DNA from: CAWGOF01 sp963824225
Lineage (GTDB): Bacteria; Acidobacteriota; Polarisedimenticolia; Polarisedimenticolales; Polarisedimenticolaceae
Length of the DNA: 64,000 nt
Assembly (NCBI GenBank): GCA_963824225.1
Contig: CAWGOF010000003.1
Location: forward strand, 620,001 to 684,000
Direction: 5' to 3'
A model generated the notes under the pieces. The model did no database searches and was not told the origin of the DNA. It saw nothing but the letters and a program-made list of their open reading frames with translations. The position numbers and the translations under genes were made by a program. The stretch's first letter is position 1, and the number at the start of each line of letters is the position of its first letter. This document shows positions 41,516 through 50,009 of this stretch, in pieces.

Positions 41516-42031
41516 ATGCTCGATCGCTCGCGTCGCATCTCGGCCCTCGGCCTCGCCTTGGCCACCGCATCGTTCCTGCTCGCTCCACCGGCCTCGGCCG
41601 GCGAGCCGGCGGTGCTGACGGGCAAGGTGTTCCGCGCCGACGGCCGCACGCCGCTCACCGGCGTCGTGATCCACCTCGTCGATCCGGCGAACGAGCAAGA
41701 CTACGGATCGAGCCCGACGCGCGAGGACGGCGCGTTCCGCGTCGACCAGGCGCCCGCGGGGACGTACCGTGTGCTCGCGGAGACGGGGGACGGAGCGTTC
41801 CTCGCCGAGCACGCGGTGACCGTCGAGCCGGGCGCCAACCGGCCGATCGCAATGACGCTCTCGAGCGCCGCCCCGACCTACCAGCAGGCGGCCGATCCGG
41901 CGGCGACGACCCAGTCCGGCGGGTTGCCGACGTGGGGCAAGTGGGCCATTGCGGGCGGCATCGCGCTCGCCGCGCTGTTCGTGATCGACGAGGTCACGGA
42001 CGACGAGGACCAGCCGGCCAGCCCGTCCTGA
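41516..42031 (+). CDS. Secreted carboxypeptidase-regulatory-like protein with C-terminal TM and D-rich/SPS tail (paralog 4)
   Basis: The 171-residue protein has a signal peptide (ALGLALATASFLLAPPASAG), one beta-sandwich domain (LTGKVFRADGRTPLTGVVIH to FRVDQAPAGTYRVLAETGDG), two tryptophan-flanked positions (PTWGKWAIAG) at the final membrane helix and the tail IDEVTDDEDQPASPS. This tail is close to that of paralog 2. GAGGAG lies eight bases before the ATG. It is followed by rarA after seven bases, so the two could share a transcript. Confidence 0.82.
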   Translation: MLDRSRRISALGLALATASFLLAPPASAGEPAVLTGKVFRADGRTPLTGVVIHLVDPANEQDYGSSPTREDGAFRVDQAPAGTYRVLAETGDGAFLAEHAVTVEPGANRPIAMTLSSAAPTYQQAADPAATTQSGGLPTWGKWAIAGGIALAALFVIDEVTDDEDQPASPS

Positions 42032-42038
42032 CGGGACC

Positions 42039-43409
42039 TTGGGCCTCTTCGACGAGCCCGACGAGCCTCCGGGCTCGACCCACGCACCGCTCGCGGACCG
42101 CATGCGTCCGCGCGACCTCGACGAGTTCGTCGGCCAGACGCAGATCCTCGGCCCGGGGACCGCGCTCGGCCGCGCGATCGAGCGCGACGAGCTGTCGAGC
42201 CTGATCCTGTGGGGCCCTCCGGGCTCGGGGAAAACGACGCTCGCGCGGATCATCGCCCGGCGTACGCGCGCCGAGTTCGTGCATTTCTCGGCCGTCTCGT
42301 CGGGCGTGCGCGAGGTGCGCGCGGTGACCGACGCCGCCGCGCGCCGGCTCGCGCGCGGTGGATCGCGGACGATCCTGTTCGTCGACGAGATCCACCGGTT
42401 CAACAAGGCGCAGCAGGACGCATTCTTACCGTTCGTCGAGGACGGCACGATCACGCTGATCGGCGCCACGACCGAGAACCCGTCGTTCGAGGTCAACTCG
42501 GCGCTGCTCTCGCGCTCGCGCGTCGTGCGGCTCGAGCGGCTGACCGAGGACGAGCTGGTGCGGATCCTGCGCCTCGCGGTCGTGGACCGCGAGCGGGGTC
42601 TCGGCGCGCTCGAGATCGACGTCCCCGAGGAGCAGCTGCGGTTCATCGCCGCACGAAGCCAGGGCGATGCCCGCGCCGCGCTGAACGTCCTCGAGGTCGC
42701 GGCGGCGGGCGCCGACGCCACGGCGGGCGCCGACGGCACGGCGGGCGCGGCGCGCGCCGACGGCGCGCGGGGGGCGATTCCCGACGCGGTCCTGGCCGAC
42801 GCGCTCCAGCGCACGACGCTGTACCACGATCGTGCGGGCGAGGAGCACTTCAACCTCACGAGCGCGCTGCACAAGTCGATGCGCGAGTCGGACGTCGACG
42901 CGAGCCTGTACTGGCTGGCGCGGCTCCTCGCCGCGGGCGACGATCCGCTGTACGTCGCGCGGCGCGTCGTGCGCTTCGCGAGCGAGGACGTCGGCCTCGC
43001 CGATCCACGCGCGCTCGACGTCGCTCTCGCGGCGAAGGACGCCTACCACTTCCTCGGCTCGCCCGAGGGCGAGCTCGGGCTGGCCTGCGCCGTCGCGTAC
43101 TGCGCGCTGGCCCCGAAGTCGAACGCGGTGTACGTCGCCTGGCGCCGGATCCACGACGCGATCGCCGAGGGCGCGACCGATCCCGTGCCCCTGGCGCTGC
43201 GCAACGCGGCGACCGATCTGCTCGAGGCTCACGGGTACGGTCGCGGCTACGCCTACGCGCACGACGACCCGGATGCGGTCACCGGCCTGGTCTGCTTGCC
43301 CGAGCGGCTCGCCGGCCGGCGGTTCTACGAGCCCACGGGCCGCGGGTTCGAGGCCGAGCTCACCGCTCGCCTGGCTCGCTGGCGCGCGGCGAAGGCGCGG
43401 AAGACGTAG
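42039..43409 (+). CDS. rarA: Replication-associated recombination protein A (RarA/MgsA), AAA+ ATPase
   Basis: RarA acts at stalled replication forks with SSB. The 456-residue protein has the AAA+ motifs GPPGSGKTT (Walker A) and ILFVDEIHRFNKAQQD (Walker B), sensor 1 GATTENPSFEVN, and the C-terminal tetramerisation domain (LTSALHKSMRESDVDASLYW, SEDVGLADPRALDVAL). Between lid and C-terminal domain is a low-complexity insert built from an 18-bp repeat. The TTG start at 42039 lacks a good Shine-Dalgarno, so another start nearby is possible. The last 50 bp overlap the convergent gene on the minus strand. Confidence 0.93.
   Translation: MGLFDEPDEPPGSTHAPLADRMRPRDLDEFVGQTQILGPGTALGRAIERDELSSLILWGPPGSGKTTLARIIARRTRAEFVHFSAVSSGVREVRAVTDAAARRLARGGSRTILFVDEIHRFNKAQQDAFLPFVEDGTITLIGATTENPSFEVNSALLSRSRVVRLERLTEDELVRILRLAVVDRERGLGALEIDVPEEQLRFIAARSQGDARAALNVLEVAAAGADATAGADGTAGAARADGARGAIPDAVLADALQRTTLYHDRAGEEHFNLTSALHKSMRESDVDASLYWLARLLAAGDDPLYVARRVVRFASEDVGLADPRALDVALAAKDAYHFLGSPEGELGLACAVAYCALAPKSNAVYVAWRRIHDAIAEGATDPVPLALRNAATDLLEAHGYGRGYAYAHDDPDAVTGLVCLPERLAGRRFYEPTGRGFEAELTARLARWRAAKARKT
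42705..42740 (+). repeat. Imperfect 18-bp tandem repeat inside rarA
   Basis: GCGGGCGCCGACGCCACG (42705-42722) and GCGGGCGCCGACGGCACG (42723-42740) differ by one base and encode AGADAT-AGADGT; a degraded third unit follows. They form an Ala/Gly/Asp-rich insert between the AAA+ and tetramerisation domains. Confidence 0.9.
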
Positions 43410-44550
43410 CCTCGAGCCGCTCGCGGAACCGCTCGGCCTCGGCCGCGGTGACCTGCCGCCACAGCTCGCCGCGGATCTTGCGCCCGATCGCATCCTTGCC
43501 GTAGCGCACGCTCGACACGAGGCGCCCCTCGACGGTGAAGAAGTGCGTGCGACCGCGCTCACCGAGGACGACGAACGCCCCGCTACGCTCGTCCCGGTAG
43601 AGCGCGTCGTTCGCCGCCGCGCGCGCGTCGCTCAGGGCGTGGCGCGTCGGCCGCTCGCCCGATCGATGGCGCTCCTCGGCATGGCTCGTGCGCCGTCCCC
43701 GGGCTCGATGATCGTGCTCGAGCCGTCGAGCCAGGCCGGTCAGGATCCCGGCCACGCGCCGCTCGAGCTCGGCTCGCGGCACGTGTTGCTTGCGGCCGGC
43801 GGTCAGTCCGTGGAGCGCGTGCTGGGCCCAGCGCACGGCCGTGCGCCACGGCAGCTCGCTCGGACGATCCCACAGCGCGTCGAGCGATCCGGTCGACGGC
43901 GCTCGGCCGAGCAGGTTCAGGCCCAGGCGCAGCACGGGCCCGCGCGTCGAGCGCGAGGCCACGACCTGTGCGGTCAGCGCGAGCACGCCGCGGCCATCCT
44001 CGGCACGCACGGGCAGGGCGAAGAACCCGGCGGTCACCTGCCCCAGGAGCTCGTAGTGCGGATCGCGGAACGCGTCGAGGACCGAGCTCTCGAGCGCCGC
44101 GGGCTCGTGCACGATCGTCAGCAGAGCGGGCACCGAGTCGTAGAGCCGGTCGACCTGCGGATGCTTGCGCTCGAGACACAGCTGGGCGAAATCGTCCCAC
44201 CGCGGCGTCCCCGTCGGCCCGTAGCCCAGGAATACGTGGCGGCTCGACTTCGGCGCCGCGTGCTCGCACACGCTCGTGCCGCAGCGGTGGCACCACACGT
44301 GTCCCGGCCGGAACGCGGCCGCGTGCTGGATCGCGTCGGCCAGGATCCGGTCGACGTCCTCGACGAGGCCCCGGGCCCGCTCCCCGGCCCGCGGATCGTC
44401 GGGCGCGAGCGCGAGACCGAGGGCCAGCTCGATCTCGTCGAGCGAGGACTCGACCAGGTGGCCGCCCGGCATGTGGGCCTGGCGCTCGCGCACGAGGCGC
44501 CTGAGCGCGTCGAACGCGAGCTCGGCCAGCGCTTCGGCCCGGTCGGACAT
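43360..44550 (-). CDS. Unknown protein with CxxC / CxH cluster
   Basis: The 396-residue protein has no signal or membrane helix. Residues near 86-97 read VWCHRCGTSVCEHAAP, with three cysteines and two histidines that could bind zinc in a SWIM-like or ribbon arrangement. The middle is leucine-rich helical and the end is charged (RYGKDAIGRKIRGELWRQVT). I do not recognise it. Its 3' end overlaps rarA by 50 bp in convergent orientation. A group II intron is inserted two bases upstream of its ATG, so its native 5' leader is now split by the intron. Confidence 0.7.
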   Translation of the reverse strand: MSDRAEALAELAFDALRRLVRERQAHMPGGHLVESSLDEIELALGLALAPDDPRAGERARGLVEDVDRILADAIQHAAAFRPGHVWCHRCGTSVCEHAAPKSSRHVFLGYGPTGTPRWDDFAQLCLERKHPQVDRLYDSVPALLTIVHEPAALESSVLDAFRDPHYELLGQVTAGFFALPVRAEDGRGVLALTAQVVASRSTRGPVLRLGLNLLGRAPSTGSLDALWDRPSELPWRTAVRWAQHALHGLTAGRKQHVPRAELERRVAGILTGLARRLEHDHRARGRRTSHAEERHRSGERPTRHALSDARAAANDALYRDERSGAFVVLGERGRTHFFTVEGRLVSSVRYGKDAIGRKIRGELWRQVTAAEAERFRERLEATSSAPSPRASEPGER

Positions 44551-44552
44551 TG

Positions 44553-44638
44553 GTAGAAATCAGGCGCGGTGCCCTTGCGGGCCCGGGTTCCTGAGTCCCC
44601 CTTTCAAACCGTGCGTGCGGGTTTCCCGCACACGGCTT
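44553..44638 (-). ncRNA. Group II intron domains V and VI
   Basis: On the minus strand AGCCGTGTGCGGG-AAA-CCCGCACGCACGGTT (44606-44637) forms the catalytic domain V with the AGC triad. It is followed by GAAAGGGGGAC and domain VI, where TCAGG pairs with CCTGA and GCCC-GCAA-GGGC forms an inner hairpin. The adenosine in CCTGATTTCTAC is eight bases from the 3' end, a suitable branch point. Confidence 0.85.
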
Positions 44639-44651
44639 ACGGATCGTCTTT

Positions 44652-45974
44652 TCATGCTGCGTGCGCGCCTCGAGGATAACGGATCGTTCCGACCAGCCGA
44701 TGCAGATCGAGTTCCCGGGCGAAGCGCGCCGGAGGCCACTGCCTCCTGGAAAACAGCCGCCGATCGGTTCGTTGGCGGGCGTACATCAATCGCACCAGGC
44801 GCTGGTTGACGTAGAGATCCACCTGCTGAAACTTGATCGACGCGTTCCCCGTCCGGAAGTAGTTCCCCCATCCGCGAAGCACGGGGTTCAGGTCCCGGAT
44901 CACCTCCTGGATGTCCTTCATCCCCGCTCTACGCCGACGATCCGTCAGCTCCCGTACTCGCTCGCGGATGCGGTTCATCGCTCTCGGAGACGGCCACCGA
45001 AACAGATACGTACGCCCCTTGAAGTGGGACCGCACGACCCGCAAGTAGCATCCGAGAAAGACGAATCCCTCCTTGCCGAGCCCCAGCTCGACCACCCGCG
45101 TCTTGTCCGGGTGCAGCTCCAGTCCGATCATCCCCAGGATCTCCCGGACCCGCCGCAGCGCCTCGTCCGCCTGTGCTCGACTCCGGCACAGCACCACGAA
45201 GTCGTCCGCGTAACGCACCAGCACTCCGAGATGCCGGTGCTCACGTTCCCAGGCCTCATCCAGGGTATGCAGGTAGATGTTGGCCAGCAGCGGTGAGATC
45301 ACTCCGCCCTGCGGTGTCCCCGCAAGGGTGTTCCTCACCTCTCCCTCCTCCATCGCCCCGGCCTCGAGCCACTGCCGCACGAGCTTCAATACCCGCCGGT
45401 CCGAGATCCGTCGCTTCAAAAACTCCATCAGCCTAGTCCGGTCGAGCCGGTCGAAAAACTGACGGATGTCCCCGTCCACGACATACCGATGGTCGCGACC
45501 CCGAATGCGGATCGCTTCCAGCGCACCCGTGGCTCCGCGTCGCGGTCGAAATCCGTGCGAGCAGTCCTTGAAATCCGCCTCAAAGATCGGCTCGATCACG
45601 AGCTTCGCCGCAGCTTGCACCACACGGTCACGCACCGTCGGGATCCCAAGCGGCCGCTGCTTCCCGTCGCTCTTCGGGATGTACCGCCGTCGCACCGGTT
45701 GCGGTCGGTACGTCCCAGCGCGCAGCCGCTCCTCGATTGCTCGAAGAAACGACTCCACTCCCACCTGCTCGATCTGCTCCAAGGTCTGCCCATCGATCCC
45801 GGCAGCCCCGCGGTTCGATCGGACTCGCCTCCATGCCTCCGCCAGGACGTCACCCCGACAGATCCGGTCGTACAGCGCATGGAAACGCCGCCCCCGGCTG
45901 CGCTTGGCAGCCACGAAGAGTCCGCGCTGGAGTTTTCGCACTTTGTCCAGGGGGGTGTTGGGCCTCGCGGCCAT
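44652..45974 (-). CDS. ltrA: Group II intron reverse transcriptase / maturase
   Basis: This 440-residue LtrA-type protein helps the intron splice and copies it into new DNA sites. From the start at 45974 (MAARPNTPLDKVRKLQ) it has the RT domains GIDGQTLEQIE, RPLGIPTVRDRVVQAA, GFRPRRGATGALEAIR, TPQGGVISPLLANIYLH and the catalytic YADD in LVRYADDFVVL, then maturase domain X (RDLNPVLRGWGNYFRTGNAS). It stops soon after domain X and D, so there is no HNH endonuclease; such introns usually target the replication fork. A longer frame to 46310 covers intron domains I-IV and is not needed. Confidence 0.95.
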   Translation of the reverse strand: MAARPNTPLDKVRKLQRGLFVAAKRSRGRRFHALYDRICRGDVLAEAWRRVRSNRGAAGIDGQTLEQIEQVGVESFLRAIEERLRAGTYRPQPVRRRYIPKSDGKQRPLGIPTVRDRVVQAAAKLVIEPIFEADFKDCSHGFRPRRGATGALEAIRIRGRDHRYVVDGDIRQFFDRLDRTRLMEFLKRRISDRRVLKLVRQWLEAGAMEEGEVRNTLAGTPQGGVISPLLANIYLHTLDEAWEREHRHLGVLVRYADDFVVLCRSRAQADEALRRVREILGMIGLELHPDKTRVVELGLGKEGFVFLGCYLRVVRSHFKGRTYLFRWPSPRAMNRIRERVRELTDRRRRAGMKDIQEVIRDLNPVLRGWGNYFRTGNASIKFQQVDLYVNQRLVRLMYARQRTDRRLFSRRQWPPARFARELDLHRLVGTIRYPRGAHAA

Positions 45975-46600
45975 GCCCTCGCGCTTACCCCCAGTCGCGG
46001 ACGCGACGAAACCAGGGCCCCTTCCCTCCGCCGGGCCTTTCCGTCCCGACCTCCCAGGTACTACGAGCCCCTCGGACTCCCTCTCGGCACGGTCCCCTTT
46101 CACCTCCGGCTTATAGAGACCGCCTTCACCCGACGTGGCCGCCGAGGAGGGCCTCTCCTGTTCCGTACCAGGCTGTCGCTGCGTGCCGTCTTCCTTACCC
46201 CGGGAGAGTCCTGCGCGCCTCCGGTTCTCGCACGCGCAGTCTGTTGCCTTCGCCGCGACATGACCGGCTCGGCCTCTCCGCCTTTCGGCTCCTATCTCAC
46301 GAGGCTGCAAAGTTCACGCTCTCGCATTCGGCCCACAGCTTTGCTCCCTTCGCAGGAGCCATACAGCTCCCTGAAGGCTCTCGACGCTCCGCTCAGACGG
46401 ACGGCTCTCACCATACGCCCGGAGCCTGCTACGCGGCGCCCCGGCAGGCTTACCGCGACGGGACTCGCACCCGCAAGTCCGGTACAGCATCTCCGCTCCC
46501 AGTCGGGAGCTTCGTTCAGGACGCACCATGGAGACATTATCGACGGGGAGCGCGCGGACGCCCTGCTAGAATCGATCCCGAAGCGGCCGCCGACTGGACG

Positions 46601-49198
46601 ATGGAACCGCGGCACATCTCGCACTTCGAGCTCCTCGAGCTCCTCGGCAGCGGGGGCATGGGCGAGGTCTGGCGCGCGCGGGACACGCTGCTCGGCCGCG
46701 AGGTCGCGCTCAAGCTGATCCAGCCGCAGATGCGGGCCGAGCCGCAGGCGCGCGCGCGTTTCTTGCGCGAGTGTCGCGCCGCCGCGGCGTTGAGCCATCC
46801 AGGGATCGCCACGCTCTACGAGGCCGGGGAAGCCGACGACGGGCGCCTGTTCTTCGCCAGCGAGCTCGTGCGGGGCGAGACGCTCGCGGCGCTCCTCGCG
46901 CGCGGACGCCTCACGCCCGAGCGGACGGTCGAGCTCGGTCTCGCGCTCGCCGACGCGCTGGCCGAGGCCCACGAGCACGGGATCGTCCATCGCGACATCA
47001 AGCCGCAGAACCTGATGGTCACGCCCGACGGACGTCTCAAGGTGCTCGACTTCGGACTCGCGCGCGTGCTCGGCGAGTCCGCAGACGCGCCGGCGGACGT
47101 CGACGCGACGCGCTCGTTCGTCGCGACCCGCGCGGGCACGCTCGTCGGGACACCGGCGTACATGTCGCCCGAGCAGGCGACCGGCGCCCCGGTCGACGCG
47201 CGGTCGGACGTGTTCTCCGCCGGGTGCGTCCTGTACGAGATGGCGTGCGGCCGCACGGCGTTCTCGGGCGATTCGGTCCACGGGATCCTGCGCCGCGTGC
47301 TGGCCGAGGAGCCGCCGGCCGTCGAGACCGTGGACCCCGCCCTGCCCCCGGCGCTCGGCGCCGTCGTGCGCCGGGCGATGGCCAAGGAGCCGGCCGAGCG
47401 CTACGGCTCGGCGCGCGAGATGGCCGACGCTTTGCGCGCGCTGCGCACACCGAGCGGCAGCTCGTCCGTGATCGCCCGACCCGCGAGATCGAGCTCGTTT
47501 CGCCCGCTGCCGACCGCGGCGGCGCTCGTCGCGCTCGTCTTGGCGGCGATCGGCGTCGCCTGGTGGTTCGCCCGTCCGAGCCTCGCGTTCCACAGCCGGG
47601 ACATGCTGCTCGTCGCCAGCGTCGACAACCGGACCGCCGAGCAAGCGTTCGACCTCGCGCTGCGCACGGCGCTCGAGGCCGACCTGCAGCGCTCGCCGTA
47701 CGCGAGCGTGTTCGATCAGGGCCAGGTGATCGAGACGCTGCGGCTGATGCGCAAGGATCCGGCAACGCCGATCGACGAGGCGCTCGGACGCGACCTGTGC
47801 CGGTTCGCCGGCGTGCGGGCCCTGGTCGTGCCGCGAATCCTGGCGGTCGGCGAGGCGTTCGAGCTGCAGGCGATCCTCGTCGATCCGACGACCGGCCGGC
47901 ATGCGGACCAGATCCGCGTCACGGCGCGCGGTCGCGAGGACGTCCTGCTCCACGCGATCGACGAGCTCTCGAGCCGGGTGCGCGAGCGGCTCGGCGAGTC
48001 GCTCGATTCGATCACCGCGGCCGATGCGCCGGTCGCGCAGACCGCGACGTCGTCGTGGGAGGCGCTACAGCTGTTCTCGCTCGCCTCGTCGGCGGTGGCC
48101 CAGGGACGGTACCAGGAAGCGTCGTCGATGTATCAGCAGGCGCTGGTCAAAGATCCCGAGTTCGTCAGCGCGAAAGCGGCGTGGAGCCTGGTGCTGATCC
48201 AGAACCTCGGACAGCGCGAGCGGGGTGTCGCGCTCCTGCGCGAGGCCCGCGAGCGCGCGGACACGCTGCCGCAGTGGGAGCGGCTGATGCTCGGCGCGGT
48301 GTTCGCGGAGTTCGTCGATCGCGACCTGCCCGCGGCGCTCGAGCAGTACGAGATGATCGCGCGGCTCTACCCGAACCGGATGGAGCCGCTCAACAACGCC
48401 GGACAGATCCTGCGGCAGCTCGGCCGGTTCGACGAGGCGGTCCAGTCGTTCGAAGCGTCGGCGCGGCTCAGCGAGGCGGCGCAGGTCCCGATCCGCGGCC
48501 TGTTCTGGCTGAACATCCTGCGCGGGCGCCCGGATGAAGCCCAGCGCTACGCCGAGCGGCTCGTGAAGCTCGGGCCGGACATCGCCGACTACCAGCACTA
48601 CCTGGCGTGGAGCCTGTGGGCCCAGGGCCGTCTCGACGAAGCGCTCGATCGCGTGCGTCGCGTGCTGGCGCTCGAGCCGAGCCACACCTACGGCCGGGTC
48701 AACCTCGCGCACCTGCTCCTGGCCACCGGGGCGGCGGCCGAGGCCGAGCCGATCTATCGCAGCCTGCAGACGCAGGGGGGCGCGAGAAACGCGAGCGTGC
48801 TGGCCCATCTCGCGCTCGCGCTCCGCGCGCTCGGTCGCGAGCCCGAGGCCCGTGAAGTCGTCGGGCCCGAGCTGACCCGCTTGCAGTCGCTCCCCGCGCC
48901 GACGACGGCGCAGGTCGCGGACCTCGCGCTCCTCGCGGCGGTCGACGGCGCGGAGGACGTCGCCGATCGAGCTCTCTCGCGCGCGCGCGGCGCGCCGGAC
49001 GTCGATGGCCCGGCGTGCTTCACGCTCGCGCGCGCCGCGGCGATCTCCGGCCACCCGGACGAGGCGCTCGCGCTCCTCGGCCGTGCGTTCCGCTCCGGGT
49101 TCTGGGACCGCTACTTCGCGCGCATCGCGCCAGGTCTCGAAAGCGTGCGGGACCGCGCCGACTTCCTCGCGCTGCTCTCGGCGCCAGCCGCGCGCTGA
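46601..49198 (+). CDS. Transmembrane Ser/Thr protein kinase with C-terminal TPRs
   Basis: The 865-residue protein has an N-terminal Hanks-type kinase: LLGSGGMGEVWRARD (P-loop), VALKLI, HRDIKPQNLM, DFGLARV and GTPAYMSPEQATGAP. A linker and one membrane helix (ALVALVLAAIGVAWWF, about residue 310) follow. Next is a domain resembling the FlgO/TolB-like region before TPRs (LLVASVDNRTAEQAFDLALR), then TPRs to the end (for example LDEALDRVRRVLALEPSHTY). The kinase faces the cytoplasm and the TPRs the periplasm. TAGAAT at 46567-46572 may be a -10 element; the group II intron ends only 40 bp upstream of it. Confidence 0.93.
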   Translation: MEPRHISHFELLELLGSGGMGEVWRARDTLLGREVALKLIQPQMRAEPQARARFLRECRAAAALSHPGIATLYEAGEADDGRLFFASELVRGETLAALLARGRLTPERTVELGLALADALAEAHEHGIVHRDIKPQNLMVTPDGRLKVLDFGLARVLGESADAPADVDATRSFVATRAGTLVGTPAYMSPEQATGAPVDARSDVFSAGCVLYEMACGRTAFSGDSVHGILRRVLAEEPPAVETVDPALPPALGAVVRRAMAKEPAERYGSAREMADALRALRTPSGSSSVIARPARSSSFRPLPTAAALVALVLAAIGVAWWFARPSLAFHSRDMLLVASVDNRTAEQAFDLALRTALEADLQRSPYASVFDQGQVIETLRLMRKDPATPIDEALGRDLCRFAGVRALVVPRILAVGEAFELQAILVDPTTGRHADQIRVTARGREDVLLHAIDELSSRVRERLGESLDSITAADAPVAQTATSSWEALQLFSLASSAVAQGRYQEASSMYQQALVKDPEFVSAKAAWSLVLIQNLGQRERGVALLREARERADTLPQWERLMLGAVFAEFVDRDLPAALEQYEMIARLYPNRMEPLNNAGQILRQLGRFDEAVQSFEASARLSEAAQVPIRGLFWLNILRGRPDEAQRYAERLVKLGPDIADYQHYLAWSLWAQGRLDEALDRVRRVLALEPSHTYGRVNLAHLLLATGAAAEAEPIYRSLQTQGGARNASVLAHLALALRALGREPEAREVVGPELTRLQSLPAPTTAQVADLALLAAVDGAEDVADRALSRARGAPDVDGPACFTLARAAAISGHPDEALALLGRAFRSGFWDRYFARIAPGLESVRDRADFLALLSAPAAR

Positions 49199-49201
49199 GG
49201 C

Positions 49202-49915
49202 TCAGGGCGTCGTCGGGGCCGCGCTCGGGGCCGCAGTCGCCACGACCTCGACCAGCTCGACCTCGAACAAGAGCGTCGCGCCGGGCCGGATGTGCGGGCT
49301 GCGTCCCTGATCGCCATACGCCAGGTCCGACGGGCAGACGAGCTCGCTCTTGCCTCCGACCTTCATCTTGGCCAGGCCTTCGGAGAAGCACGGCACGACG
49401 CCATTGAGCGGAAACGCAACCGGCTGCGCCGACGAATCGAACTCCACGCCGTCGCGCAACATGCCCTTGTACTTGACCTTCACGGTATCGGTCGGCTGGG
49501 GGCTCGCGCCGGTGCCGGGCGTGACCTCCTTGTAGACGAGGCCCGACGGAAGCTTCTGCGCTCCCGACTCGCCGGCCTTCTTCGCCGCGAACTCGGAGCC
49601 TGCGGCCTTCTCCTTCGTCGCCGCCGCTGCGGTGCGGGCCTTGACGAACCCTTCGAGCTGCGGCCGGATCGTGTTCATGTCGACCTTGGCCTTGCGACCC
49701 TGGAGGCCGTCGGCCAGGCCGGCCTCGATCGTGCGCAGCTCCTCCGCCGTGAGCTCGATCTGCGGCAGCCGCGTGGCGGCGATCATGCCGATCGCGTAGA
49801 GCGCCTTCTGGTCGTCGGTCTCGAGCGCGACGGGCTTGGGCTCATCCGCCGCGGCGCAGCCGCAGGCCAGCACGCACCCGAGCGCGAGGGTCCATCGCGC
49901 GAACGTGTCATTCAT
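49202..49915 (-). CDS. FKBP-type peptidyl-prolyl isomerase (FkpA/Mip-like), probable lipoprotein
   Basis: The 237-residue envelope chaperone has a signal sequence ending in a cysteine-rich LACGC, consistent with lipidation, an N-terminal helical dimerisation domain (ALYAIGMIAATRLPQIELTA), a long connecting helix, and the FKBP domain (VKVKYKGMLRDGVEFDSS, ELVCPSDLAYGDQGRSPHI, GATLLFEVELVEV). The floor tryptophan of the active site, expected in V-I-P-x-W-T-E-G, is phenylalanine here (VVPCFSEGL). The ATG at 49915 follows GAGGAGGTGG and is preferred to an upstream in-frame start at 49957. It is convergent with the kinase, 3 bp apart. Confidence 0.92.
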   Translation of the reverse strand: MNDTFARWTLALGCVLACGCAAADEPKPVALETDDQKALYAIGMIAATRLPQIELTAEELRTIEAGLADGLQGRKAKVDMNTIRPQLEGFVKARTAAAATKEKAAGSEFAAKKAGESGAQKLPSGLVYKEVTPGTGASPQPTDTVKVKYKGMLRDGVEFDSSAQPVAFPLNGVVPCFSEGLAKMKVGGKSELVCPSDLAYGDQGRSPHIRPGATLLFEVELVEVVATAAPSAAPTTP

Positions 49916-50009
49916 GGGCGATCCACCTCCTCGCGACGGCACACTCCACGAGGACATCCCCGGCGGACCGGCAACGACGCGTGGCGCTAGGGTACCAGAC
50001 GGGCCGGGC

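Larger units (their letters stand above)
44553..46526 (-). mobile_element. Complete group II intron
   Basis: The element reads on the minus strand from GTGCG at 46526 (5' end, GUGYG consensus) to CTAC ending at 44553 (3' end, AY), 1974 bp in all. It contains a maturase gene and a recognisable domain V/VI at its 3' end. The 5' exon ends ...GTCTCCATG and the 3' exon begins CAATGTCC, so splicing would rejoin the leader to the ATG of the gene at 44550. The insertion is between that gene and a divergent Ser/Thr kinase gene. Both ends and the ORF look intact, so the intron may be active. Confidence 0.9.

Noticed and set aside
45975..46310. N-terminal extension of the intron maturase
   Set aside because: It covers the intron RNA domains upstream of the maturase and has basic, non-domain sequence; the ATG at 45974 gives the usual N-terminus.
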